A DNA stretch of 64,000 bases, taken from contig NZ_SMGE01000001.1 of NCBI RefSeq assembly GCF_004339525.1, positions 5,394,001-5,458,000 of the forward strand. The letters are read 5' to 3'. This stretch comes from Flavobacterium sp. 90 (GTDB taxonomy: Bacteria; Bacteroidota; Bacteroidia; Flavobacteriales; Flavobacteriaceae). The first letter of the stretch is position 1. Every line of letters begins with the position of its first letter. The notes under the pieces are model-generated. The model did no database searches, had not been told where the DNA came from, and was given only the letters and a program-made list of their open reading frames with translations. Positions 18,005 through 30,103 of the stretch are shown piece after piece. Both the position numbers and the translations under genes were made by a program.

Positions 18005-18681
18005 TCCTGATCGCTTAAATAATATCCATATCCAATTTTGGTTCTGATAAGTTTTGTTTCGTGGTCTTTGTCTATTTTTTTTCTTAGAAAATTAATATAA
18101 ACTTCAATCGTATTCTGATTCGTTTCGATGTGATAATCCCAAAGTTTCTCAGCAATAAACTGTTTAGACAATACTTTTCCTTTGGCATGAGCCAGAATCA
18201 AAATCAATTTAAATTCTTTTGGAGTAAGTTTTATTTCTTCGCCTGAGCGAAAAACTTTCATATCATCTTCTAAAATTTCTAAATCCTGAATCAATATTTT
18301 CTTTTCGCTTTGCTGCGGAATATCTTTTCTTCGCAATAAAGAAGAAACTCGTGCGTATAATTCTTCAAAATGAAAAGGTTTCACTAAATAATCGTCTGCG
18401 CCATTATCAAAAGAAGAAAGTTTATCTTCGATTTCGCTAAAAGCTGTCAGCATAAGTATTGGAGTTTTTTTATCGATTTCTCGGATTCCTTTGCAGACTT
18501 CGATGCCATTAATTCCGGGAACATTGATATCCAGAATAATCAAATCATATTCATAAGGAAAATACTTTTTCAGTAATAAAGAACCGTCATAATAAGGAAA
18601 ACACTCGAATTCTTTTGAAGTAAAGAATGCTGAGATTTCTTTGGATAAAGTAAAATCGTCTTCGAGTAATAGTAGCTTCAT
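18001..18681 (-). CDS. OmpR/PhoB family response regulator of the efflux locus
   Basis: A 226-residue DNA-binding regulator. The receiver domain (1-115) has the acidic pair Asp8/Asp9, phospho-acceptor Asp51, Thr79 and Lys101. The winged-helix domain (about 130-225) has LTPKEFKLILIL and NTIEVYINFLRKKID. It pairs with the overlapping kinase and probably switches on the downstream efflux genes through the repeats at 16608-16637. It begins just after the terminator-like palindrome at 18693-18727. Confidence 0.92.
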   Translation of the reverse strand: MKLLLLEDDFTLSKEISAFFTSKEFECFPYYDGSLLLKKYFPYEYDLIILDINVPGINGIEVCKGIREIDKKTPILMLTAFSEIEDKLSSFDNGADDYLVKPFHFEELYARVSSLLRRKDIPQQSEKKILIQDLEILEDDMKVFRSGEEIKLTPKEFKLILILAHAKGKVLSKQFIAEKLWDYHIETNQNTIEVYINFLRKKIDKDHETKLIRTKIGYGYYLSDQE

Positions 18682-18692
18682 ATTTTATAGAA

Positions 18693-18727
18693 ATCAATTC
18701 GGTTATTTTTACAACAACCGAATTGAT
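18693..18727 (-). terminator. Terminator-like palindrome after the M42 peptidase gene
   Basis: ATCAATTCGGTT (18693-18704) and AACCGAATTGAT (18716-18727) form a perfect 12-bp stem with an 11-base loop. The T tail on the minus strand is weak, so some read-through into the regulator gene is possible. Confidence 0.6.
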
Positions 18728-18743
18728 GTTTTAAATCATGTTT

Positions 18744-19832
18744 TTATTTAAAATAAGAGAAAGTTTCATTGTTTTCGATCTTCAAAATTGACTCATAAAT
18801 CAATTGAATCACGTTTTCAACATCTTCTCTGTGAACCATTTCTACAGTTGTATGCATATAACGCAAAGGTAAAGAAATCAATGCCGAAGCCACGCCGCCA
18901 TTACTGTAAGCAAAAGCATCAGTATCAGTTCCTGTAGCTCGCGAAGTTGCATGACGCTGAAACGGAATCTTGTTTTCTACCGCTGTATCAACAATTAAAT
19001 CACGAAGTTTGTTTTGAACCGCCGGAGCGTAAGCAATAACAGGACCACGACCCATTTTAAGATCACCCTCAACTTTTTTATCAATCATTGGAGTAGTAGT
19101 ATCGTGGCAAACATCAGTTACAATGGCAACATTTGGTTTAATAGTCTGAGCAATCATTTCAGCCCCACGTAAACCAATTTCCTCCTGAACAGAATTTACA
19201 ATATACAATCCAAAAGGTAATTCTTTTTTATTCTCTTTTAATAAACGAGCCACTTCGGCAATCATAAAACCGCCCATTCTGTTGTCAATGGCGCGACAAA
19301 CAAATTTATTTTCGTTCAAAATCATAAATTCATCAGGATATGTAATCACACAACCAACATGAACGCCCATTGCTTCAACTTGTTCCTTGGTTTCACAACC
19401 CAAATCGATAAAAATGTTGCTGATTTTTGGAGATTCTTCCTTGTCACGTAAACGAGTATGAATTGCAGGCCAACCAAAAACTCCTTTTACAATACCTTTT
19501 TTAGTGTGAATATTGACTCTTTTAGATGGCGCAATCTGATGATCAGAACCACCATTTCGTATTACATACAACAAACCATCATCAGTAATATAGTTGACAT
19601 ACCAGGAAATTTCATCGGCGTGACCTTCAATTACAACCTTAAAAGGCGCATCAGGATTAATAACACCAACAGCCGTTCCGTAAGTATCAGTGATAAAAGT
19701 ATCAACATAAGGTTTCAAATAATTCATCCAAAGTTTCTGGCCTTCACTTTCATAACCGGTAGGTGAGGCGTTATTTAGGTAGCTTTCCAGGAAAGCAATA
19801 GAGGTATCTTTTAAGATAGATTCAGTGCTCAT
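18744..19832 (-). CDS. M42 family metallopeptidase (glutamyl/leucyl aminopeptidase type)
   Basis: A 362-residue cytoplasmic aminopeptidase of the TET-forming M42 family. Two-metal site residues are visible: His71 and Asp73 in EGHADEIS, bridging Asp183 in AIDNRMGG, catalytic Glu217 with Glu218 in QEEIG, Asp240 in VTDVCHD and His327 in RYMHTT. It has no signal peptide. It is transcribed away from the DUF4294 gene. Confidence 0.92.
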   Translation of the reverse strand: MSTESILKDTSIAFLESYLNNASPTGYESEGQKLWMNYLKPYVDTFITDTYGTAVGVINPDAPFKVVIEGHADEISWYVNYITDDGLLYVIRNGGSDHQIAPSKRVNIHTKKGIVKGVFGWPAIHTRLRDKEESPKISNIFIDLGCETKEQVEAMGVHVGCVITYPDEFMILNENKFVCRAIDNRMGGFMIAEVARLLKENKKELPFGLYIVNSVQEEIGLRGAEMIAQTIKPNVAIVTDVCHDTTTPMIDKKVEGDLKMGRGPVIAYAPAVQNKLRDLIVDTAVENKIPFQRHATSRATGTDTDAFAYSNGGVASALISLPLRYMHTTVEMVHREDVENVIQLIYESILKIENNETFSYFK

Positions 19833-19913
19833 AAAAATATTTTTTTGCTAATTTATAAATTTGGTATTAGAGTTGTATATAAATATATAATTTTACATTT
19901 AAATTATGACTCG

Positions 19914-20594
19914 ATGAGATTTACCTACATTATTTTATTCTTTACATTGATTTCGTATACAAGTCAAGCTCAGGTTACTCCAAAACCAAATCAGGAAATG
20001 GGCTATAGCTTAACCGAAAATGATTCTATCTTAAATGATACAATCCAATTGCCTGAAATTATTATTTCTAAAGAAAAGCTGGATCCCGAAGCGCAAAAGC
20101 AGTTTTTAATACTTCAAAACCGCGTTTTTAAAGTGTATCCTTATGCTAAACTTGCCGCTGATAGATTGACAGCATTAAATCAGGGAATGGAACGATTGAA
20201 AACCAATCGCGAAAAAAAGAAGTATTTCAAAATAGTTGAAGATTATCTTAATAATGAATTTGAAGACAGATTAAAGAAATTGTCACGCAGACAAGGTCAA
20301 ATACTTGTAAAATTAATCAATCGACAAACCGGAATCACAACATACGAATTGATCCGAACCTTAAAAAGCGGATTCAAAGCCTTTGTGTCTAATACAACAG
20401 CCAATTTATTCGACATAAGTTTAAAGAAAGAATACAAACCGTTTGAAGTAAACGAAGACTATTTAATAGAAACCATTCTTCAGCGCGCATTCGAATCCGG
20501 TAGATTAGCGAATCAAAAACCGGCAACTCCTATAGATTATAATGATCTAATGAATACTTGGGAAGAAAAAGCTAAGACACAATCTAAAAAATAA
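19914..20594 (+). CDS. DUF4294 family exported protein
   Basis: A 226-residue protein with signal peptide MRFTYIILFFTLISYTSQAQ followed by the DUF4294 core: LPEIIISKEKLDPEAQ, FKVYPYAKLAADRL, a basic stretch around LKKLSRRQGQ and NEDYLIETILQRAFESGR. The family is restricted mostly to Bacteroidota and has no assigned function. The ATG at 19914 is chosen over one at 19845 because only the later one gives a normal signal peptide at the N-terminus. Confidence 0.8.
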   Translation: MRFTYIILFFTLISYTSQAQVTPKPNQEMGYSLTENDSILNDTIQLPEIIISKEKLDPEAQKQFLILQNRVFKVYPYAKLAADRLTALNQGMERLKTNREKKKYFKIVEDYLNNEFEDRLKKLSRRQGQILVKLINRQTGITTYELIRTLKSGFKAFVSNTTANLFDISLKKEYKPFEVNEDYLIETILQRAFESGRLANQKPATPIDYNDLMNTWEEKAKTQSKK

Positions 20595-20631
20595 TTACTT
20601 CCTTTATATATAAGGAACAATCTCGATCCAC

Positions 20632-20667
20632 AACCCGACAGGTTTTCAAAACCTGTCGGGTTTATTT
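20632..20667 (+). repeat. Near-perfect palindrome with CCCGACAGG arms, likely terminator (copy 1)
   Basis: Arms 20632-20646 and 20648-20662 are perfect 15-base complements around a single base, followed by T-rich sequence. The same element occurs at 54431-54463, and a variant at 55807-55839. Here it can end the DUF4294 transcript. Downstream, 20668-20734 holds further degenerate repeat sequence and no gene. Confidence 0.8.
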
Positions 20668-20734
20668 TTGTACATATATATAAGAGTAGTTTTTGTCGAC
20701 CTGAGCGGAGCCGAAGCTTTTGCAATAAGTATAA

Positions 20735-20832
20735 GGAGCTATTTCCCGCTATCCGCTACAATCTTTTGTGCCGAACCCCGGCACAAAAGGATTTCCGCTA
20801 CTATCGGGGCTAGGGCAGTAGTTTTCAAAAGA
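20735..20832 (+). repeat. Dispersed palindromic repeat with CACAAAAGGAT core (copy A)
   Basis: Begins GGAGCTATTTCCCGCT and ends near CGGGGCTAGGGCAGTAG. Its central hairpin is TTTTGTGCCG (20764-20773) with CGGCACAAAA (20779-20788). Copy B at 60868-60965 matches it along most of its length; a reverse-strand relative is at 55881-55957. No protein is encoded. Confidence 0.8.
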
Positions 20833-21175
20833 ACACTGGGCATAAAAACAAACAATCATCTTTAAAGAGGACTTTGCGTCTCTGTGACTTTGCGAGAAAC
20901 AACAACCAGCGTAAAAATAAGTAGCGGCTTTGAGGTAAAACTCTATAAAACGAATTAAAAGCACTTTTTGCTATCGTTATAAAGTTATCAAAGAAGCGGG
21001 TAAAAATCTGCGAAGCCACTAAAAATACTGTTGTCGCTACTTATTGCATTATGACAATTACAATGCGAATAAGAAAAATCTTAAAATTCATAAAAAAGTA
21101 AAAACTCTAAACTTGCTGTTATCAGAATGTTAAGAAAAAGTTTTGAAAAAGAATAAAAATAGTTTTAAAAAAGGC

Positions 21176-21205
21176 TTGTAAATGTAAATAAACTGCCTAC
21201 TTTTG
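21176..21205 (+). promoter_or_regulatory. rRNA operon promoter P1
   Basis: TTG at 21176-21178, 19-base spacer, TACTTTTG at 21198-21205 followed by CACCCGC. First of three near-identical promoters. Bases 20833-21175 before it hold a degenerate CTTTGCG-type repeat around 20870-20905 and otherwise nothing I can name. Confidence 0.8.
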
Positions 21206-21296
21206 CACCCGCAACAGCGATATACGCTCTTAGAAATACTGACAAGCAAACGAATTAAAACAGAAAATTTATTTTCAAAAAAAGATTCTAAAAAGC

Positions 21297-21327
21297 TTGT
21301 GAGATTCGAAAAGGGATATTACATTTG
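21297..21327 (+). promoter_or_regulatory. rRNA operon promoter P2
   Basis: TTG at 21297-21299, 20-base spacer, TACATTTG at 21320-21327 followed by CACCCCGC. A boxA-like GTTCATTGA lies downstream at 21348. Confidence 0.8.
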
Positions 21328-21419
21328 CACCCCGCAAAACAGGGAAAGTTCATTGAAAGATTGGTAAATAAGAAGTGAAAAAGGAATGAAAATTTTCTTT
21401 AAAAAAACTTCAAAAAACA

Positions 21420-21451
21420 TTTGCCAGTTAGAAATAAGTTTTCTACTTTTG
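21420..21451 (+). promoter_or_regulatory. rRNA operon promoter P3
   Basis: TTTG at 21420-21423, 20-base spacer, TACTTTTG at 21444-21451 followed by CACCCGC. The three -7 boxes are spaced 122 and 124 bases apart. Between P3 and 16S the leader holds a 9-bp hairpin with a GAGA loop (21518-21539). Confidence 0.8.
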
Positions 21452-21613
21452 CACCCGCTTTGAGAGACAAGCGAAACAAAAAAGAAACACGTTCGTAGAC
21501 ATATTGAATTGACAGCCGTTTTAACAGAGATGTTAAAACAAAAGAATAAGAGTAATAGAATTGAGAGATTCGAAAAGAACCGATAGAGAAAACATCGCAA
21601 TATAATATTAAAA

Positions 21614-23131
<1,518 letters not shown>

Positions 23132-23263
23132 TAGAGCCTCAAATGTTAGTTGACTTGTCAACACGTTGAGGAAAAAAGATGTCTATTTATAGGTTTTGAA
23201 TATTAAGATTCAATTACTCTTGCTGTTAATTTAAAAAAATAATGAAAAACTTAAGAAAAACAG

Positions 23264-23337
23264 AGTCTCGTAGCTCAGCTGGTTAGAGTACTACACTGAT
23301 AATGTAGGGGTCGGCAGTTCGAGTCTGCCCGGGACTA
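23264..23337 (+). tRNA. tRNA-Ile (GAT)
   Basis: Cloverleaf in the 16S-23S spacer: acceptor AGTCTCG pairs with CGGGACT, anticodon loop CTGATAA with GAT at 23298-23300, and a TTCGAGT T-loop. CCA is not encoded. Confidence 0.96.
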
Positions 23338-23444
23338 CTATTTAACTTAAGAAAGGAAATTCTGGAAGTTGGAATTCACCAAAAGAAATTAGAGAAGAAT
23401 TAGAAATCTAAAATCTGAATTCTACAATCTAAGATTTAAGAAAT

Positions 23445-23518
23445 GGGGGATTAGCTCAGCTGGCTAGAGCGCCTGCCTTGCACGCAGGAGGTCAACGGTT
23501 CGACTCCGTTATTCTCCA
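23445..23518 (+). tRNA. tRNA-Ala (TGC)
   Basis: Cloverleaf with acceptor GGGGGAT paired to ATTCTCC (two wobbles), anticodon loop CTTGCAC with TGC at 23479-23481, and a TTCGACT T-loop. The Ile-Ala pair is the usual spacer content. Confidence 0.96.
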
Positions 23519-23601
23519 CAAATTTAGTCGAAAGACTAAAGTCTGAAAGTCAAAAGTATGACTTTATGACCTTAGACTTTACAACTTTCGACATAAATAA
23601 A

Positions 23602-23620
23602 GTTCATTGACATATTGAGA
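23602..23620 (+). promoter_or_regulatory. boxA-like element before 23S
   Basis: GTTCATTGACATATTGAGA resembles GTTCATTGAAAGATTGG at 21348 and GTTCGTAGACATATTGAAT at 21491 in the leader. Repetition before both 16S and 23S fits an antitermination boxA. The second half also pairs with bases near 26655-26671 after 23S, so it may serve as processing stem as well. Confidence 0.4.
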
Positions 23621-23713
23621 TAAGAAAATAATAAAAAGTAGAAAGCGTTTTTTACAATTTATTGTAGAAAACAAAAAAAAACGGTCTTGTTTTAAGTAAC
23701 AAGATTGGTACAA

Positions 23714-26590
<2,877 letters not shown>

Positions 26591-26593
26591 ACA

Positions 26594-26622
26594 CCTTTTC
26601 CCGCACCGCAAGGTGCGGGGAG
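26594..26622 (+). other. Stable hairpin in the 23S-5S spacer
   Basis: CCCGCACC (26600-26607) and GGTGCGGG (26612-26619) form a GC-rich stem capped by GCAA, in otherwise AT-rich spacer. It probably guides RNA processing rather than termination, since 5S follows and there is no T run. Further imperfect hairpins lie at 26700-26770. Confidence 0.6.
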
Positions 26623-26771
26623 AAACTTTCTAAAAATAGTAAATAAAAGTACTTTTCTTTATCTCAGTATGTTAAAATATTTGCTCGACGCAAGAGCAGT
26701 TGATGGTTAATAGATGATAGTTGTTGGAGAAATCCATCAACCGACAACCAAAAACCAACAACTAAAAACCT

Positions 26772-26881
26772 TAAGGTGGTTATTGCGGCGGGGCTCACCT
26801 CTTCCCATCCCGAACAGAGTAGTTAAGCCCGCCTGCGCAGATGGTACTGCAGTTATGTGGGAGAGTATGTCGTCGCCTTTT
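26772..26881 (+). rRNA. rrf: 5S ribosomal RNA
   Basis: About 108 bases with the conserved core CCCATCCCGAACAGAG and paired ends (AAGGTGG with GTCGCCTT). It is placed 180 bases after 23S and right before a terminator. Ends are estimated. Confidence 0.93.
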
Positions 26882-26888
26882 TTTAGAG

Positions 26889-26921
26889 AATCCTCATCAT
26901 TTATTTGATGAGGATTTTTTG
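26889..26921 (+). terminator. rRNA operon terminator
   Basis: AATCCTCATCA (26889-26899) and TGATGAGGATT (26906-26916) form a perfect 11-bp stem followed by a T run. Confidence 0.92.
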
Positions 26922-26950
26922 TTTTATATAAATTTCTTAAGTAAAATAGC

Positions 26951-27155
26951 TGGTTTACCGCAAAGGGCGCAAAGTTTTTTTGTTATAGATCACGCTCATT
27001 AAACGCAAAGTTCGCAAAGCTTTATCAATATAGCTTGGCGAACTTTGCGTTTATATAAAACCTTACGAATAAAAAAACTTTGCGCCCTTTGGGGTTAAAA
27101 TAATTAGTCAATACAAAATATTTTATGTTTCTGCGCAGGTTTTTGTGTTGATCCA
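26951..27155. repeat. Nested long palindrome, copy 2 of a dispersed repeat
   Basis: Outer arms 26957-26981 and 27071-27095 (one mismatch), an inner inverted pair around the same TTATCAATAT loop near 27022, and a tail from 27105 matching copy 1 at 8911. The outer arm reads GCAAAGGGCGCAAAG here versus GCAAAGCACGCAAAG in copy 1, and the opposite arm changes with it. Confidence 0.8.
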
Positions 27156-27268
27156 AGATACGCTTAGAGGTATTTTCTGTATTTAAATGTGTCTGGATAT
27201 TTAAAGTTAGCAAAGCTGGACCGGATATATTTTTGAGGCTTCTTGAAAAAAACTTCTGATGTATTTTG

Positions 27269-27384
27269 AATTGCGTTAGGGATGGAAGCGATATCCTTTT
27301 GTGATAAACCTGACTTCTTCTGTTTTTCTAAAGCCACTGTCACAAAAGATTTAGCGGACAGCCCGACCTGGAGGGGAACGCCTA
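27269..27384 (+). repeat. Palindromic repeat with GCGTTAGGGATGGAAGCG start
   Basis: Contains ATCCTTTTGTGA (27294-27305) and TCACAAAAGAT (27340-27350) as central arms, then TTAGCGGACAGCCCGACC and GGGGAACGCC. The core and its AGCGG flanks resemble the reverse complement of the element at 20735, suggesting one superfamily. I recall close relatives in other Flavobacterium genomes. Bases 27156-27268 and 27385-27487 hold no recognisable gene, only a -7-like TATTTTTG at 27441. Confidence 0.6.
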
Positions 27385-27487
27385 TAAAGAGTATTTGTAA
27401 TTAAAGTAGTGATAAAATACTAATATTATACTAGATTTTATATTTTTGCTGCTCTATTATAACTAAAATATTAAACAAAACTAAGCC

Positions 27488-27940
27488 ATGAAAAACATTT
27501 TTGATAAAGAGGTTTGTAACGAATTTATAAATCGAATCAATAAATTAAGTCCAGAGTCTAAAGCGCTTTGGGGAAAAATGAATGTTTCACAAATGTTGGC
27601 TCATTGTAATGTATCTTACGAAATGGTCTATGATAACATTCATCCAAGACCTAATGCTTTGTTTAGATTAATATTGAAATTACTTGTGAAAAATAAAGTG
27701 ATAGACGATAAACCTTATGCTAGAAATAACGGGACTGCCCCACAGTTTATAATTAAAGATAGTCGAGATTTTGACGTTGAAAAGAATCGTTTAATCGCTT
27801 ATATTAATAAAACGCAAGAATTAGGAGAAAGAGAATTTAAAGGAAAAGAATCTCTTTCTTTTGGAAAATTACATTCAAGAGAATGGAATAATATGTTCAG
27901 CAAACATCTGGAACATCATTTGAGTCAGTTTGGGGTTTAA
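27488..27940 (+). CDS. DUF1569 family protein (DinB-like fold)
   Basis: A 150-residue cytoplasmic protein with the DUF1569 signature: LWGKMNVSQMLAHCNVSYEM near residue 40 and SFGKLHSREWNNMFSKHLEHHLSQFGV-type ending. The spaced histidines (His41, and the HLEHH cluster) match the metal-binding histidines of DinB-like four-helix proteins. Function is unknown. A 23-base gap separates it from the next gene, so the two may share a transcript. Confidence 0.8.
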   Translation: MKNIFDKEVCNEFINRINKLSPESKALWGKMNVSQMLAHCNVSYEMVYDNIHPRPNALFRLILKLLVKNKVIDDKPYARNNGTAPQFIIKDSRDFDVEKNRLIAYINKTQELGEREFKGKESLSFGKLHSREWNNMFSKHLEHHLSQFGV

Positions 27941-27963
27941 TTATATCTTTTAATTTAATTTTT

Positions 27964-28398
27964 ATGAAAGTATATATTTTATTAATTGCATTATTGTTTG
28001 GATTGTCAGTAAATGCGCAAAAACAAGATGTTCAGAAAACTATTGAGTCTTTTTTTGAAGGATTTCATCAAAAAGACACAATTAAACTGAAATCCGTTTG
28101 TTCTGACAAGATTATTTTACAATCTATTAGCGAGAGTAGAACTAAGGGAAATAAATTATCTGATGAAAGTGCAAAAGAGTTTTATAATTCTATTGCTACA
28201 ATTCCTTCTAATCTTAAATTCAATGAAAAGATTTTAAGTTATAACATTCAAATTGATGGTTCAATGGCACATGTTTGGGCTCCTTACGAATTTTATCTGA
28301 ATGATAAACTGAGTCACTCCGGAGTAAATACTTTTACTTTGTTTAAAGAAAAAGATTCCTGGAAGATTATTTATCTGATTGATACGAGAAGGAAATAG
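27964..28398 (+). CDS. Exported NTF2-like (SnoaL/DUF4440-type) protein
   Basis: A 144-residue protein with signal peptide MKVYILLIALLFGLSVNAQ and a single cone-shaped NTF2-like domain: helix VQKTIESFFEGFHQKD, then strands with MAHVWAPYEFYL and FTLFKEKDSWKIIYLIDTRR at the end. Such domains bind small ligands or act as isomerases; no catalytic dyad is certain here. It converges on the endonuclease III homologue with only six bases between stops. Confidence 0.75.
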   Translation: MKVYILLIALLFGLSVNAQKQDVQKTIESFFEGFHQKDTIKLKSVCSDKIILQSISESRTKGNKLSDESAKEFYNSIATIPSNLKFNEKILSYNIQIDGSMAHVWAPYEFYLNDKLSHSGVNTFTLFKEKDSWKIIYLIDTRRK

Positions 28399-28404
28399 TA
28401 TTTT

Positions 28405-29049
28405 TTAGATAATTTCTGTTAGATAATAATTGCAAGAGTCTGCAATAAGGCATTCTTCACATTTTGGCTTAGGTCTGCAAGTTTCTCTGCCTAAAAAAGA
28501 GATTGTCATTCCAATTTCTGACCAAATAATTTTTGGTAGAACTTGCATAAGATCTTTTTCGACTTTAATTCCGTCTTTAGCTTCTTTTATTATTCCTATT
28601 CTCGGTGCTACACGAATTACGTGTAAATCAGCAATAATTCCTTCAGCAGGTTTGTGAGTTTCTCTCAGGATTACATTTGCAGATTTTCTTCCAATTCCCT
28701 TTAAAGCTGTCAATTCCTTCATGTTTAGCGGAATATCTTTGTCATTCTGAATGGTTTTGGCAATTTCCAAAAGCCATTGCGCTTTGGTTGGATAATTTCT
28801 AACTTTACTGATATAAGGAATAAAAGTCTCGGGATCAGTTTTGGATAAACTATTTAAAGTTGGATATTTTTCAAATAAAGCTGGTGCTATTTTATTAATA
28901 TTCGCATCAGAATCCTGAGCTGATAAAACAACCATAACCAATAATTGATATGTATTTTGATATTCTAAAGGGTGTCTTTTTCCTTTATATTTCTCTAAAA
29001 TTGGTGCAAGTTTCGTTTCCCAATTAGATGTTTCTCCAAATAAATCCAT
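28405..29049 (-). CDS. Endonuclease III homologue (HhH-GPD DNA glycosylase)
   Basis: A 214-residue base-excision repair enzyme. The helix-hairpin-helix is LKGIGRKSANVIL with catalytic Lys122; catalytic Asp141 lies in ADLHVIRV. The C-terminal iron-sulfur loop has Cys191, Cys197, Cys200 and Cys206, that is C-x5-C-x2-C-x5-C, one residue shorter in the first interval than the C-x6-C of Escherichia coli Nth. It probably removes oxidised pyrimidines; because of the variant loop and SAQDSD in place of SAQATD it may be a second, divergent Nth. Confidence 0.88.
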   Translation of the reverse strand: MDLFGETSNWETKLAPILEKYKGKRHPLEYQNTYQLLVMVVLSAQDSDANINKIAPALFEKYPTLNSLSKTDPETFIPYISKVRNYPTKAQWLLEIAKTIQNDKDIPLNMKELTALKGIGRKSANVILRETHKPAEGIIADLHVIRVAPRIGIIKEAKDGIKVEKDLMQVLPKIIWSEIGMTISFLGRETCRPKPKCEECLIADSCNYYLTEII

Positions 29050-29097
29050 TTTCGCTTTGTTTAGAATTTAATAATCAAAATTGTAACTGTCACAAAA

Positions 29098-29964
29098 TTA
29101 GTTAGTTTTGATGAATTCCAGTATCTTTTTTATAACATTTTGATTTCCAAGTATTTTTCGATGTCCCAATCCATCGGTTAGGTATAAAGTTCCGTTTTCA
29201 AGTTGTTGATGAATGTGAATACCTGCTTTAACCGCAACTTCAGGATCGTCATTATCATGCATTACTAAAACTGGAATTTTTACTTGTTGTGCTGCTCTAT
29301 AAGCCGAAAAATCATCCATTTTTACTTGATATTTTTCTTCAAAAAGATCTCGAAGACGATCACTTATTTCTTGCTTTAAACCTAGTTTTGTAATAAAATC
29401 ATCTAAGATATCCTGAACAATATCACCACTTCCTATTACTATTGCTTTGTTTACTTTAAGTCCGTCTTTTATAGCATTCAAAACCGACATTCCGCCTAAT
29501 GAATGTCCTATTGCAATTTCAAATGGCCCATATTGTTTGTCGATTTCTAAAATAGAAGCAATAAACTCAGACATTATAGTGGTACTTCCTTTTGATTTAC
29601 CGTGTGCAGGCGCATCAAAACTAATTGTAGAATATCCATTTTTTAAAAGCTCGTCGGCTATTTTGAATAATTGAGTGCCTCGTCCTGACCAACCGTGAAC
29701 TAACAGAATTTTTTGATCACTTTGCCCGTACTGATACGTTACAACATTTTGGTTAATAGCTGGAACATAAACATTTTCCTGGACACTTTTTTGATCCATT
29801 TCAAGCTCTCGTTTTGGAACCTTATGTTTTATAGGTGTTGTAAATAACTTTGCTGCATAAGACGTAACTAATTTGGTTGAAATAAAAGCGCATATTTTAC
29901 AAGATATAATTATAAACTGCGGAATTTCTAATGATTTAGTAGGATTAGTTGCCTTTTTTGTCAT
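29098..29964 (-). CDS. Alpha/beta hydrolase
   Basis: A 288-residue hydrolase with oxyanion segment LVHGWSGRG (residues 88-96), nucleophile Ser155 in GHSLGG, an Asp around 237-240 in HDNDDPEV and His268 in GLGHRK. The first 45 residues contain a hydrophobic stretch that may hold it at the membrane. The substrate is unknown; esterase or lipase activity is most likely. It diverges from glgA. Confidence 0.82.
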   Translation of the reverse strand: MTKKATNPTKSLEIPQFIIISCKICAFISTKLVTSYAAKLFTTPIKHKVPKRELEMDQKSVQENVYVPAINQNVVTYQYGQSDQKILLVHGWSGRGTQLFKIADELLKNGYSTISFDAPAHGKSKGSTTIMSEFIASILEIDKQYGPFEIAIGHSLGGMSVLNAIKDGLKVNKAIVIGSGDIVQDILDDFITKLGLKQEISDRLRDLFEEKYQVKMDDFSAYRAAQQVKIPVLVMHDNDDPEVAVKAGIHIHQQLENGTLYLTDGLGHRKILGNQNVIKKILEFIKTN

Positions 29965-30103
29965 ATCAATAAATTTTTTCTGAGGGCTTAGTTTTGCTTA
30001 TTTTTTTTCTAAATTTAAAAAACATAAAAGTAGCATATTAATGAATGTTTACTGAAAAAAATAATTCACAAATTATTATTTAATACCACTATAAAACTTT
30101 AGC

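Noticed and set aside
20595..20980. Remnant of a transposon or broken gene from short minus-strand frames
   Set aside because: The frames are short, match no transposase motif and cover the palindromic repeats, which explain the sequence better.
27441..27448. TATTTTTG as the promoter of the DUF1569 gene
   Set aside because: No TTG lies 17-23 bases upstream; the nearest is over 40 bases away.
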